Shown here one piece after another: positions 25,966 to 34,919 of a DNA stretch of 64,000 nucleotides. Every line of letters begins with the position of its first letter. Positions within the stretch are counted from its first letter, which is position 1. The notes under the pieces are model-generated. The model saw only the letters and a list, made by a program, of their open reading frames with translations. It made no database searches and had not been told where the DNA came from. Made by a program: the position numbers and the translations under genes. The DNA comes from Syntrophothermus lipocalidus DSM 12680 (GTDB lineage: Bacteria; Bacillota; Syntrophomonadia; Syntrophomonadales; Syntrophothermaceae). The stretch spans positions 1,736,001 to 1,800,000 of the forward strand of contig NC_014220.1 of the NCBI RefSeq assembly GCF_000092405.1, read 5' to 3'.

Positions 25966-26066
25966 CTGGATAACCCCCCTCGTAATCCTAACCCATTTAT
26001 ATTAAAGGAGGTTACCATATATTCCTAGTGACATAAAGCCGCCAAAAGCCCTGCCCTGTCTCCGCT

Positions 26067-26654
26067 TTATCTGTAACCCTGACTTGAATATATCGTGCGG
26101 TATATTTCGTAATCGGTCAGCACTACTTTGACGTACCTTTTCGTCTCGGCAAACGGAATGTCGTCTACCGTTTCTTTACGCCCGTCCCAGATACCCTCTA
26201 CCAGCCATTTCCTCACGTTACCACGGCCAGCGTTGTATGCAGCAACCGCCAGTGGCAAACGCCCCCCGAATTCCTGTATCAAATCCGCGATGTACCAACA
26301 CCCCATTTCGATGTTAACCTGGGGGTTGTCGAGCTCCTCTTCCTCAAAATCGGTCCGGTTCATCTGTTCCGAGATCCATCTCGCGGTTTCGGGCATTATT
26401 TGCATCAGGCCCCGGGCTCCCCTTGCCGACTGGGCTTGGGTTTTGAATTCGCTTTCTGCCCGTATGATGGCAAAAACCAAATACGGGTCAACCCCGAACT
26501 GGTTGGCATAATTGAACACGTATTCCCGGTGAGGTAAGGGATAAAAGAAAGTAACCCATTGAGGGAAAGACAGGACCATTATCAGAAACAAAAACAATAC
26601 CAGCCACAATAGCAAGACAACCCTGTGGCCGGGGATAGCACGCAACCTCGGCAC
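26067..26654 (-). CDS. Lytic transglycosylase (SLT domain), membrane anchored
   Basis: 195 residues from GTG 26654; longer in-frame starts at 26693 or 26744 would overlap coaE and lack a ribosome binding site, whereas AAAAGG precedes the GTG. One N-terminal membrane segment (LLLWLVLFLFLIMVL), then the SLT fold with catalytic Glu in AIIRAESEF, GLMQIMPETA and AVAAYNAGRGNV. Cleaves the MurNAc-GlcNAc bond to a 1,6-anhydro product outside the membrane. Next to coaE, a common order in Clostridia. Confidence 0.92.
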   Translation of the reverse strand: MPRLRAIPGHRVVLLLWLVLFLFLIMVLSFPQWVTFFYPLPHREYVFNYANQFGVDPYLVFAIIRAESEFKTQAQSARGARGLMQIMPETARWISEQMNRTDFEEEELDNPQVNIEMGCWYIADLIQEFGGRLPLAVAAYNAGRGNVRKWLVEGIWDGRKETVDDIPFAETKRYVKVVLTDYEIYRTIYSSQGYR

Positions 26655-26661
26655 GCGACCA

Positions 26662-27291
26662 CTACCTTTTCTTTTCTTTAATCTTATCGTCATGGGCAGA
26701 GATTGTTTCGTAGAAAAATCTGGTGGTCTGCTCAACCGTTTCATCCAATGTTCCTGAATTATTTATGACCCTATCAGCCCTTCTCGCTTTCTCTTCGAGA
26801 GGCATTTGGGCTCTTATTCGTTGCCAGGCTTCTTCCGGGGTAAAACCCTCTCTTTCCATCAGTCGTTCCAGTTGAACCTTTTCATCCGCCCAAACCACCC
26901 AAATCTCGTCCGCCAACCGGTACATACCTGATTCAAAAAGGAGCGGCACGTCCAATACCACCACCGCCTCGGGGTTTTCTCGCGCCATACGTGCCAGTTC
27001 TTCTCTAAAATACTCGATGACCCTGGGATGAGTTATACGGTTGAGCTTCGCCAGCAAACTCTGGTCGCTGAAAACCAGTTTTCCCAAGACCTCGCGATTG
27101 ATAGTCATATCTTCGTTAAGAACCTGTTGCCCGAACTCTTTCACTATGTCTTGCCATGCCGGTTGCCCCGGCTCCACCACTTTGCGGGCCACTTTATCCG
27201 CATCGATGATCACGGCGCCCAAACTCTTGAGTATGTAGGAAACGGTACTCTTACCGGAAGCTATCCCCCCGGTAAGCCCAATGACCCTCAT
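26662..27291 (-). CDS. coaE: Dephospho-CoA kinase CoaE
   Basis: 209 residues. Last step of CoA synthesis, phosphorylating the ribose 3'-OH of dephospho-CoA. P-loop GLTGGIASGKST at the N-terminus, IDADKVAR, and VLDVPLLFESG. ATG 27291 has GGAAAG upstream; a GTG three codons earlier is possible. In a minus-strand run polA-mutM-ytaF-coaE-transglycosylase. Confidence 0.95.
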   Translation of the reverse strand: MRVIGLTGGIASGKSTVSYILKSLGAVIIDADKVARKVVEPGQPAWQDIVKEFGQQVLNEDMTINREVLGKLVFSDQSLLAKLNRITHPRVIEYFREELARMARENPEAVVVLDVPLLFESGMYRLADEIWVVWADEKVQLERLMEREGFTPEEAWQRIRAQMPLEEKARRADRVINNSGTLDETVEQTTRFFYETISAHDDKIKEKKR

Positions 27292-27306
27292 GTCTACCAC
27301 TCTTTC

Positions 27307-27939
27307 CTAGACTATTTTCAACAGACCTAAAGACACAAGTATCAAGCCGGCGACCACCGTGGACGTTTTTTTCAAGAACCCGTTGGTGACGGTTTTGCCT
27401 ACTACAAGCCCTGTCTTTACCATCAAGAACTCAGCGATACCAACCATAAGAGCTGTGATGACGATGTTATAGCCGGTCATCGCTACCCCTAGTCCCGCAG
27501 CCATCGCATCCATAGCCAAGGCTAAACCCAGAAAAAAGGCCTCCCGCGCACTTATTTCCCCTGAAGCATCGAAGTCAGCGCAGCCAGGTTCTTTCATTAT
27601 CTGTATAATGATACCGAGAGGCCGGATGTTCAAACAAAGAAGAGTATAATCTTTCTGCTTACGTTCGTCCCTGACCGGTTTCAGTGCTCCTATAATAATT
27701 CCCACACCTATTATGACAAGAATAGCAGCTCCGACGGCTCCTGCAACATGGGGGCTCAAATAAACAGCAATACCACGCCCCAGTACCATAGAAGAAGCGA
27801 CAAGCGTCATCGAGGCCAAGCATATTACTGTTAAAGAAAGCCAGGGTATAGCTATGTTTCTTAGCCCGTAAGCCACTCCCGCCCCAAATCCATCTAAACT
27901 CAAAGCTAAGGCGAACATTGTCATGGCCATCCATTCCAT
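27307..27939 (-). CDS. ytaF: Sporulation membrane protein YtaF (MntP-related)
   Basis: 210 residues with six hydrophobic segments in two repeats, each with a conserved Asp-containing helix (ALALSLDGFGAG near 10; ALAMDAMAAGLG near 140), as in the MntP/YtaF family. YtaF is tied to spore formation in Firmicutes. Transport of Mn or another cation is possible by relationship to MntP. Between mutM and coaE. Confidence 0.88.
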   Translation of the reverse strand: MEWMAMTMFALALSLDGFGAGVAYGLRNIAIPWLSLTVICLASMTLVASSMVLGRGIAVYLSPHVAGAVGAAILVIIGVGIIIGALKPVRDERKQKDYTLLCLNIRPLGIIIQIMKEPGCADFDASGEISAREAFFLGLALAMDAMAAGLGVAMTGYNIVITALMVGIAEFLMVKTGLVVGKTVTNGFLKKTSTVVAGLILVSLGLLKIV

Positions 27940-28048
27940 TCCCGCTCATACCCCTCTCCCGTGTTCCGTAAACCGTTAACAGCTACAGTTACTATATGGG
28001 CCGGAGTATGAACAGGTGCGTGTCCTTCAGCACGTAGTTGGGCGAAGG

Positions 28049-28852
28049 CTACTCTTGGCATATCGCACAGTAATGGGTGGTACGGCCTCCGATCACGGTC
28101 TTTTGCACAGGCTGGCCGCATTTGGGACAGGGTTGACCGTATCGGCCATACACCGCCAAATGAGTCTGAAACTGCCCGGGCTGATTGAACCCATCGCGGT
28201 AATCGCGGAAAGTCGTCCCCCGGCATTCGATAGCCCGGGTTATTACCTCCTTTATCGCGGCATGAAGACGGCTGATCTCATACTCGTTTAACTCGGAAGC
28301 CCCCCGAGCTGGATGAAGGCCGGCGGCAAAAAGGATTTCGTCGGCGTAGATATTGCCGATGCCAGCTACTACCCCTTGGTCCAGCAGAACCGGCTTGATG
28401 GAAGCGGACCGCCGCTTTAGCCGGCGAGCCAGTTCTTCTGGTCCAAATGACGGGTCTAGAGGTTCAGGTCCCAAGGAAGAAAAAAAACCTCCTGTATCCT
28501 TTACAAAACTAATGTTGCCAAAGCGCCTAGGGTCTTGGTAACGCACGTCTTTTTCCCCTTCTAGATTTATGACCATGTGGGTGTGAGCTGCTATTGGCTC
28601 GCTGCTCGCCACCATCAATAAGCGCCCGGTCATTCCCAGGTGCACCACCAAGTGGCGGGCACAGCTTAACTTTATTACCAGGTACTTGCCCCGGCGGGTA
28701 ACATCGATGATCTCGGAACCGACAGCATTTTTGACCCCGAAATCGCATCGTTTCACTATGTCCGATCTCAACACCATCAAACCGGTGACCGTCTTGCCAA
28801 CTATGGGCGCAAGCGATCTTTTGATGGTTTCGACCTCAGGCAATTCAGGCAT
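28049..28852 (-). CDS. mutM: Formamidopyrimidine-DNA glycosylase MutM
   Basis: 267 residues. Bifunctional glycosylase/AP lyase removing 8-oxoguanine. Begins MPELPEVETI with the catalytic Pro2, and the C-terminal zinc finger has CPKCG and CAICQE. Its start overlaps the polA stop by eight bases. Confidence 0.97.
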   Translation of the reverse strand: MPELPEVETIKRSLAPIVGKTVTGLMVLRSDIVKRCDFGVKNAVGSEIIDVTRRGKYLVIKLSCARHLVVHLGMTGRLLMVASSEPIAAHTHMVINLEGEKDVRYQDPRRFGNISFVKDTGGFFSSLGPEPLDPSFGPEELARRLKRRSASIKPVLLDQGVVAGIGNIYADEILFAAGLHPARGASELNEYEISRLHAAIKEVITRAIECRGTTFRDYRDGFNQPGQFQTHLAVYGRYGQPCPKCGQPVQKTVIGGRTTHYCAICQE

Positions 28853-31460
28853 TGCTGATTTCCCACCGTTTCATGTCATACCAGTTGGCTCCCACCTTGA
28901 CCTCTACCTCCAGTGGCACCTTCAGTTCAAAGGCGTTTTCCATGCAGTCTCGCACCAGCAAGGCCACTTCCTCAAGCTCCTCCAACGGCACTTCGAAAAC
29001 CAGGTCATCGTGAACCTGCAGCAACATCCTCGAACGCAGGTTACGCCGCTTCAATTCCCTGTATACTGACAGCATAGCCAGCTTGATTATATCAGCCGAT
29101 GTTCCTTGAATCGGAGCGTTTAATGCCATTCTTTCCGCCATACTCCTCACCGTTCGGTTACTGCTTAAAAGGTCAGGAAGATACCGCCGCCGTCCCAGTA
29201 CGGTCGAAACATAACCCTTTTCTCGCCCCATGGCCACTACTTCCTGCATGTACCTGCGAACCCCGGGGTAGCTGTCCAGATATCTCTCGATGTAAGCCTT
29301 GGCCTCTTCCCTGGTAACCCCTGTCCCCCTGGCTAACCCGAAATCACTTATCCCGTAAACTATGCCGAAGTTCACCGCCTTGGCCTTCCGCCGCAGATCC
29401 GGAGTCACCTGATCCAGGGGGACCTTGAATATTTCGGAAGCAGTTCGGTGGTGAATGTCAATCCCCTGGCGAAAAGTTTCGATTAAATTCTCGTCGCCGC
29501 TCATATGAGCCAGTGAACGCAGGTCGATCTGGGAGTAATCGCACGAGAGCAGGATATGGTTTTCGTCACCCGGCACGAACGCCTTCCTGATACGTCTGCC
29601 TTCTTCCATGCGAATCGGGATGTTCTGTAAATTAGGCTCAACACTGGATAAACGCCCTGTAGCAGTAACCGCTTGTTTGAAAACCGTATGGACCCTTCCT
29701 GTTTCGGGATGAATGTACCCGGGGAACGTATCGACGTAGGTGGATTTGAGTTTGGCCAAAGTCCGGTATTCGACGATGTGTTCGATTATCTCGTGGGATC
29801 CATACAGTTCTTCCAGCACCTCGGCACTGGTCGAGTACCCGGTCTTGGTCTTCTTCACCGGAGGCAGGCCCAGATCTTCAAACAATACCTTGCCCAGCTG
29901 GCGAGTAGAGTTGATGTTGAATTCCTGCCCGGCCACCTGGTAAATGCGGGCCTGGTCTTCGGCTATGCGGAGAGCTAACTCCTGGGAAATCTCCGCTAGA
30001 ATTCTCGGATCCACCTTAATCCCGGTAAACTCCATATCGGCTAAAACTGGAGACAGCGGCAATTCAACGACCTTGTAAAGGTTTACAAGATCCTGGCTCC
30101 CCAGTTTTTCCTCCAGAACTTGGTGTAGTTTTTTCAGCCCACGAACGGCGAGGCCCGGATCCATCTTTTCATCGACCACTTCACCCAGATAATGAAAAAG
30201 ATGTTCGCTGAGCGTCTCCCCAGAAAAACCCGGATCCAGCACGTACGACAACAACAAGGTATCGCCACGCACGCCATCGAATTTCAACCCGTACCTCTTG
30301 AGTACAACTTCTATGAACTTACCGTTGTGCACCAGTTTCCCAATCTCTTCGTTTTCCAAAAACGCCCGCAGTTTTTCCAAGGCAGCCCGCGGGTCCTGCT
30401 CCATTTCGAACACATAAACATCTTCGCCATTGGCGACAAAAAGGCTCTTGGGCTTAGCCCACATCGGGTGGTGATAGTCGGCTAATAAATACAGGCTAAC
30501 TTCTTCATCCGGTCTTAGATCCCGGGTTATGTCGAGTACCTGGCCAGCATCCCCCACGATTACTGGTCCTGTAGGCGATTCGGCGGGCGGCTTATCCTTG
30601 TCCAAATCTTTCAGTAAAGAATTGAACTCGAGCTCCTGGTAAACCCTCACCAACCGTTCCCGCTGCGGAGGTCGCCGTCTCAGTTTTTCGAATTCAACTT
30701 CTAAAGGCACATCCTTAACAATAGTTGCCAGCTTGCGGCTGAGAAAAGCCTGGTCTTTGTGGGCCGTGAGTAGTTCCCGCAACCTAACGGGCGTAATCTC
30801 ATTCAGGTTGGCGTAGATTCCTTCCAGCGAGCCGTACTGCTTTACCAGTTTGATTGCGGTCTTTCGGCCAATGCCAGGCACACCCGGAATGTTGTCGGAA
30901 GCGTCTCCCATTAAACCTTTTACGTCCGGCAACTGGTAAGGAGAGACCTCCCATTTCCCGTGTACAGCCTGTAAATCGTACCTTTCCATTTCGCTTATTC
31001 CCTTTTTCGTTACCAAAACTTCGATTCCCGGTGAAACCAGCTGCAGTTCATCCTGGTCCCCGGTCACGATAATACAGGGTAAACCCTGCTCCCCAGCCCT
31101 GACGCTCAAGGTCCCAATGATGTCATCTGCCTCATAACCGCTCATTTCGATGTAGGAAACGTTCAGAGCTTCTAACACCTCTCTCAAAATCCCGAACTGT
31201 TCTCTAAGTTCAGGCGGAGCCGGCGGTCGGTGAATTTTGTACTCGCCATATTCTTCTGAGCGCAACGTCTTCCGGTCCTTGTCAAAAGCTACTATGATAT
31301 GTGAAGGCTGGTATTCCGATAGCACTTTAGACAGCATGTTGAGAAAACCGTAGACCGCATTGGTAAAAGTACCGCGCCGATTACGCAACAGCGGCAAAGC
31401 ATAAAAAGCTCGATAAAGCAAACTGTTCCCGTCTATAATCATCACACGTTCTTGACCCAA
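28845..31460 (-). CDS. polA: DNA polymerase I PolA
   Basis: About 871 residues from TTG 31460, placed by AAAAGGTGG upstream and by the family N-terminus (IIDGNSLLYRAFYALP). Domains: 5' nuclease (1-290), a vestigial 3'-5' exonuclease (about 310-470) in which the metal-binding acidic residues are not seen (LLADYHHP where DTET is expected), and the polymerase domain with DYSQIDLRSLAH, RKAKAVNFGIVYG and QVHDDLVFEVP. As in Bacillus stearothermophilus PolA, proofreading is probably absent. Repair and Okazaki fragment maturation. Confidence 0.97.
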   Translation of the reverse strand: MGQERVMIIDGNSLLYRAFYALPLLRNRRGTFTNAVYGFLNMLSKVLSEYQPSHIIVAFDKDRKTLRSEEYGEYKIHRPPAPPELREQFGILREVLEALNVSYIEMSGYEADDIIGTLSVRAGEQGLPCIIVTGDQDELQLVSPGIEVLVTKKGISEMERYDLQAVHGKWEVSPYQLPDVKGLMGDASDNIPGVPGIGRKTAIKLVKQYGSLEGIYANLNEITPVRLRELLTAHKDQAFLSRKLATIVKDVPLEVEFEKLRRRPPQRERLVRVYQELEFNSLLKDLDKDKPPAESPTGPVIVGDAGQVLDITRDLRPDEEVSLYLLADYHHPMWAKPKSLFVANGEDVYVFEMEQDPRAALEKLRAFLENEEIGKLVHNGKFIEVVLKRYGLKFDGVRGDTLLLSYVLDPGFSGETLSEHLFHYLGEVVDEKMDPGLAVRGLKKLHQVLEEKLGSQDLVNLYKVVELPLSPVLADMEFTGIKVDPRILAEISQELALRIAEDQARIYQVAGQEFNINSTRQLGKVLFEDLGLPPVKKTKTGYSTSAEVLEELYGSHEIIEHIVEYRTLAKLKSTYVDTFPGYIHPETGRVHTVFKQAVTATGRLSSVEPNLQNIPIRMEEGRRIRKAFVPGDENHILLSCDYSQIDLRSLAHMSGDENLIETFRQGIDIHHRTASEIFKVPLDQVTPDLRRKAKAVNFGIVYGISDFGLARGTGVTREEAKAYIERYLDSYPGVRRYMQEVVAMGREKGYVSTVLGRRRYLPDLLSSNRTVRSMAERMALNAPIQGTSADIIKLAMLSVYRELKRRNLRSRMLLQVHDDLVFEVPLEELEEVALLVRDCMENAFELKVPLEVEVKVGANWYDMKRWEISNA

Positions 31461-31593
31461 TGTTCTTAAACCACCTTTTGTTGAGATTTGAATCACACAG
31501 ACGCTCACGACGCCTGCTCATTTACGGGGCCGAACAAAGCTTTCTACTTCAGCCTCCGCATTTCCTTCATTCTGGCATCTCCCTTCTTTGCCC

Positions 31594-31621
31594 TTGCAAA
31601 AACGCGGTGCTGTGGTATAAT
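31594..31621 (+). promoter_or_regulatory. Promoter of tRNA-Leu(CAA)
   Basis: TTGCAA (31594-31599), a 16-nt spacer, TATAAT (31616-31621), 39 bp before the tRNA. Confidence 0.7.
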
Positions 31622-31659
31622 AGTCGTTGCAAAAGCCGCAAATTATATCATCGACAGAC

Positions 31660-31747
31660 GGCCGAGTGATGGAACTGGCAGACGTGCTTGACTCAAAATC
31701 AAGTGAGGTCAACCCTCGTGTGGGTTCGAATCCCACCTCGGCCACCA
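31660..31747 (+). tRNA. tRNA-Leu (anticodon CAA), CCA encoded
   Basis: Acceptor GGCCGAG/CTCGGCC; anticodon stem CTTGA/TCAAG with loop CTCAAAA, anticodon CAA (reads UUG); long variable arm; T arm GTTCGAATC; A73 and encoded CCA. Confidence 0.96.
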
Positions 31748-31758
31748 TAGCCAAACTT

Positions 31759-31784
31759 GAGGGGTTGTATGCACCCCTTTTTTA
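31759..31784 (+). terminator. Terminator after tRNA-Leu(CAA)
   Basis: GGGG, 8-nt loop, CCCC, then seven T. It overlaps the last bases of the convergent recO gene. Confidence 0.65.
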
Positions 31785-32534
31785 TTTATCCTCCAGTAGG
31801 TTTCTTATAACGCTTTTGGTGTTAAACCTGTGCCCGAGGTGGTATTCGAGGTGCCTTTCCAGTATCTGTTCAGCCACCCGCAAAGCTCGAGCAGACGGCT
31901 TCACCCTTTGCAAGAAAGAAACATCCTTCTGCTCCAGGTCGCGTAACAAAGCCCAAAGCTCACCATCCAATGCGAAAATAAGGTTATCCGTGCTCGCCCG
32001 ATTACACCGGTCGCAGAGAACACCCCCGTCTTTGATGCTGAGAACAACCGCCTTTCCGCGACCGCAAAGTATACACTTCTGCAAACCGAGCGCATATCCT
32101 AATTCTCGGGCTAGCTTCAGTTCAAACCAGCGAACAGCCAGAGGAGAAAACGGTCCATCCTCCAGACAACGGAGAACAGTCAATGTGGCATCGAAAACCT
32201 CCGGGTGCGGGTCGGCCTCGGCCAGGCTTTTATCCAGCAGCTCCATCAAATACAGGCTGTGTAACGTTTTAACCATGTCATCCCGTACATACCCAAAAAA
32301 CTCGATGATCCTTCCTTGAGTAATCAGATCCAACTCGCGCCCGCGGCTAAGGTGCAGGCATGAAAAACAAAAAGGCTGTACCGCTCCTCGCAGAGAACTG
32401 TTCGGTTTCTTAATGCCTTTGGCTACCGCCCTCAATTTTCCTTCCCGACGGGCAAAGAACGTTACTATTTTGTCGGTTTCTATGAAATCCTGATTTTTTA
32501 AAACTATAGCTTCGGTTATGTAGTATTTTGCCAT
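31782..32534 (-). CDS. recO: DNA repair protein RecO
   Basis: 250 residues. N-terminal OB fold (EAIVLKNQDFIETDKIVTFF), then a helical domain with a four-Cys zinc site (CILCG, CDRCN, near 150-178). Helps RecR load RecA on SSB-coated DNA. Followed tail to tail by the tRNA-Leu terminator and preceded by the URO-D homologue with 7 bp between. Confidence 0.95.
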   Translation of the reverse strand: MAKYYITEAIVLKNQDFIETDKIVTFFARREGKLRAVAKGIKKPNSSLRGAVQPFCFSCLHLSRGRELDLITQGRIIEFFGYVRDDMVKTLHSLYLMELLDKSLAEADPHPEVFDATLTVLRCLEDGPFSPLAVRWFELKLARELGYALGLQKCILCGRGKAVVLSIKDGGVLCDRCNRASTDNLIFALDGELWALLRDLEQKDVSFLQRVKPSARALRVAEQILERHLEYHLGHRFNTKSVIRNLLEDK

Positions 32535-32541
32535 TCTGCCC

Positions 32542-33462
32542 TCACCAGCTCGGTCGCCAGCTCGTAACCAATTCGCACATTCTCTTGAGCTTTACCAGAT
32601 CCACCTCATCGATAAGCCCCCCGGTTGTACTAAAGATGAACCCGGCTCCGTTACCCACCACTTCCAATATGCCGGTCACCTCTCGAACCAAATCGGATTC
32701 CTCCTGGCACAACAGGTATTGAACTTCTAAATTACCCATCAGGCACAAAGTCTCCCCAAAAACCCTTCGTACCTCCCCCAAGTCCATGCCCGAACTCGGC
32801 TCCAGAGAATGTACCCCGTCAAAGCCTGCACCAACGATATCGGGCAAGGCCTGCCAAATGTTGCCTTCCGAATGGAAGAACACCGGGGCCCCCACCCTCA
32901 CCTTAATCCTCTCCATCATCCTGGCCAAAGGTCCCCACAACACCTCCCGTAAAAGCTCGGGACTTACGAAAAGCCCCTTTCCATAAGCGATGTCATCACC
33001 GATGATAATACCGTCGGCCCCAGCCTGCAGCATCTCCAATGCCGTGCCCTCCAAGCTCTGGCAGGTTTCCCCGATGACCGACACAACGTCCCCGGGCGAT
33101 TTGGCCAGAACCCGGAAAAAGTCTTGCCACCCGAACAGATTCAAAGCCCTAGTAAAACCACCCTCAAAAAGCACGAAAACAAAAAAGTCGCTTTCACGGG
33201 CCCAGAACTCAACCTCACTGACTGCGCAAGACTTGCTACCTATGCTATCTCCTGTCATCTGCCTTGAAGCATCCACCACCACCAGATCCATTCCCAACTC
33301 TTCCAAAAACTCTTTTCTCAAACAAAGCCTGGCCCTATCGCCCCGAGGCTTTACCCCAAAGGCCCTCTCCACTAACCCGTCCGGAATAACCAGTTCCCCT
33401 AATGGAATCCGGTCCAGTGCCTGATGTCTTATGGAAGCCAGTACTCTTTTTCTGTGGTTCAT
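32542..33462 (-). CDS. Uroporphyrinogen decarboxylase-family protein (methyltransferase-like)
   Basis: 306 residues of the URO-D fold. N-terminal RKRVLASIRHQALDRIPLGE fits the family, as do the ADGIIIGDDIAYGKGLFVSPELLREV and FFHSEGNIWQALPDIVGAGFDGVHSLEP segments. It lacks the expected arginine-rich substrate site of HemE and is more like the MtaA/CmuA-type corrinoid methyltransferases or related uncharacterised proteins found widely in anaerobes. The substrate is not known. Confidence 0.8.
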   Translation of the reverse strand: MNHRKRVLASIRHQALDRIPLGELVIPDGLVERAFGVKPRGDRARLCLRKEFLEELGMDLVVVDASRQMTGDSIGSKSCAVSEVEFWARESDFFVFVLFEGGFTRALNLFGWQDFFRVLAKSPGDVVSVIGETCQSLEGTALEMLQAGADGIIIGDDIAYGKGLFVSPELLREVLWGPLARMMERIKVRVGAPVFFHSEGNIWQALPDIVGAGFDGVHSLEPSSGMDLGEVRRVFGETLCLMGNLEVQYLLCQEESDLVREVTGILEVVGNGAGFIFSTTGGLIDEVDLVKLKRMCELVTSWRPSW

Positions 33463-33713
33463 ATTATGAAATGTTCTCCTCCGTCAAAGTAACCTTTTTC
33501 GTAAACTTCACAGCATTATTATGCCATACTTAGTACCTACAGGTCACAATAACGGCCTACTTTCCCTCCCGCTCTGGTTTCACGTGACAAATTGTGCCGG
33601 GCGTTCCCCGGTTAAAGAAGAAATATATACTGGAGCATTTGCAAAAAATAATAGGCGAAGACATGCTGCCGGCGGATATGATGCTGGGAAAACTCACGAA
33701 GGAGGAGATATTG

Positions 33714-33926
33714 GTGAGAATCAGCGCCCCGAACAAGCTAGTCGGGAAAGTGGCCAGCATAAAGGAAAGCTCAGGCATGACAGAAGTTGTAATAGATATA
33801 GGCGACCAACCGGTAACAGCCGTAATCACGGCGGGCGCGGCCGATGCTCTGAGCCTGCGTCCCGGTGATGAAGTTTTTGCCATGTTCAACGCCACTTCGG
33901 TGATGTTGATAAAAGACACCAAGTGA
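33714..33926 (+). CDS. Molybdopterin-binding (Mop/TOBE) domain protein
   Basis: 70 residues from GTG 33714, chosen because AAGGAGGAG lies seven bases upstream and because the product then equals a single Mop domain. APNKLVGKVASIKESSGM and GAADALSLRPGDEVFAMFNATSVML are typical of Mop, which binds molybdate or tungstate. Longer in-frame starts back to 33594 exist but lack a comparable ribosome binding site. It would store or sense oxyanion for pterin enzymes; no molybdenum transporter is adjacent. Confidence 0.82.
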   Translation: MRISAPNKLVGKVASIKESSGMTEVVIDIGDQPVTAVITAGAADALSLRPGDEVFAMFNATSVMLIKDTK

Positions 33927-34030
33927 GAACGGGGCTACGGTGTGTGAGCCAAGGTTGAATGAAATCCAGATACTTGAAATCGTACCGGTGCTAAATATAG
34001 AATAGGGACAAAACCACGGGGAGGTTGGCA

Positions 34031-34288
34031 ATGGCTAAGCGTTATCGCGGAGACAGCAGGCTAGCAAGGGTCGAGCCTAATCCTTCGCCAGGGCATACCC
34101 TTAAACTGAGGGTGAGCCCCGATAACGTTCACTTTCTCATGGCGATCATGGAAGGATACTCTCACTTGGCTTTTCCCGCCCAAGTCAACCCAAAAGAAGG
34201 AAAAATCATTCTTCACACCACTCCTCCCCACCGGTTTGACCTGCAAGCAATAGTCAACCACCTAGCCTTCGCGGTAGAGGTTGAATGA
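34031..34288 (+). CDS. DUF4911-type small protein
   Basis: 85 residues, GGGGAGG before the ATG. LKLRVSPDNVHFLMAIMEGYSHLA and IILHTTPPHRFDLQAIVNHL match DUF4911, found in Clostridia next to housekeeping genes. Predicted compact alpha/beta protein without membrane segments. Function unknown. Confidence 0.7.
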   Translation: MAKRYRGDSRLARVEPNPSPGHTLKLRVSPDNVHFLMAIMEGYSHLAFPAQVNPKEGKIILHTTPPHRFDLQAIVNHLAFAVEVE

Positions 34289-34353
34289 GGAAAAGGTTTG
34301 CCAAGCTTTCAACCAATCAAGTAAAATGATGTCAAACCGGGAGGGGATGAGAG

Positions 34354-34857
34354 GTGCAAAAGGGAACAGTCGTTTTTTTGGTCTTGATGATTTGTTCTGC
34401 TCTGATCATAGGGACAACCCTGGGGTTCATAAGTACTCGCGAGTACCTGGTCCCTCACCTAAGCAAGACTTACACGGACACCGGCACGGCTAAAACCAAT
34501 TCGGCAGATTCCGATGAAAATCAAGCACCTTCGGTGCCTGACCCGAACGCCTCCTCGATAGCAGAAAAGGCCTCGTATTCTGCTCTATCCCGGTACGGCC
34601 AACCACAAACCGTGAATTCACTGCGTTCCAGCGACGCCTTTGCCTCGACTAAGCTTTTGGTCCTGACTGAAAATGAAGTCAAAGAGGTCAAGGCTATGTT
34701 GCAAAATCTCGGTTACGATGCATCTAGTTTACCCGAGGCAGTGAAGCAGTTCCAAGAAAAAAACCACTTAGCGGCTACTGGTTATCTCGACACCGAGACT
34801 TTAACGTCCATTATCACCCAGGTGCTGAGACAAAAGGTGACCAAACTAAGGCCTTAA
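34354..34857 (+). CDS. Secreted or anchored protein with peptidoglycan-binding motif
   Basis: 167 residues. Hydrophobic N-terminus (VFLVLMICSALIIGTTLGFI), a Ser/Thr/Pro-rich linker (about 40-100), then a PG_binding_1-like helical domain (LTENEVKEVKAMLQNLGYD, AVKQFQEKNHLAATGYLDTET). Probably attached to the wall. GTG start with GAGGGGATGAG upstream. Confidence 0.78.
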   Translation: MQKGTVVFLVLMICSALIIGTTLGFISTREYLVPHLSKTYTDTGTAKTNSADSDENQAPSVPDPNASSIAEKASYSALSRYGQPQTVNSLRSSDAFASTKLLVLTENEVKEVKAMLQNLGYDASSLPEAVKQFQEKNHLAATGYLDTETLTSIITQVLRQKVTKLRP

Positions 34858-34885
34858 GCTAAGCTTTTTGTTAAACTCATCAAAG

Positions 34886-34904
34886 TCTGCGTTAATCAGC
34901 GTCT
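34886..34904 (+). repeat. Second copy of the cysK-downstream palindrome arm
   Basis: TCTGCGTTAATCAGCGTCT, identical to 18370-18388. The other arm is not present here. It lies between two convergent genes. Confidence 0.7.
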
Positions 34905-34919
34905 AAATAATAACGCCGT

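Noticed and set aside
31518-31754. Short protein-like frame across tRNA-Leu(CAA), of a kind often mis-annotated in databases.
   Set aside because: The tRNA explains the sequence. The same holds for frames across 21957-22209.
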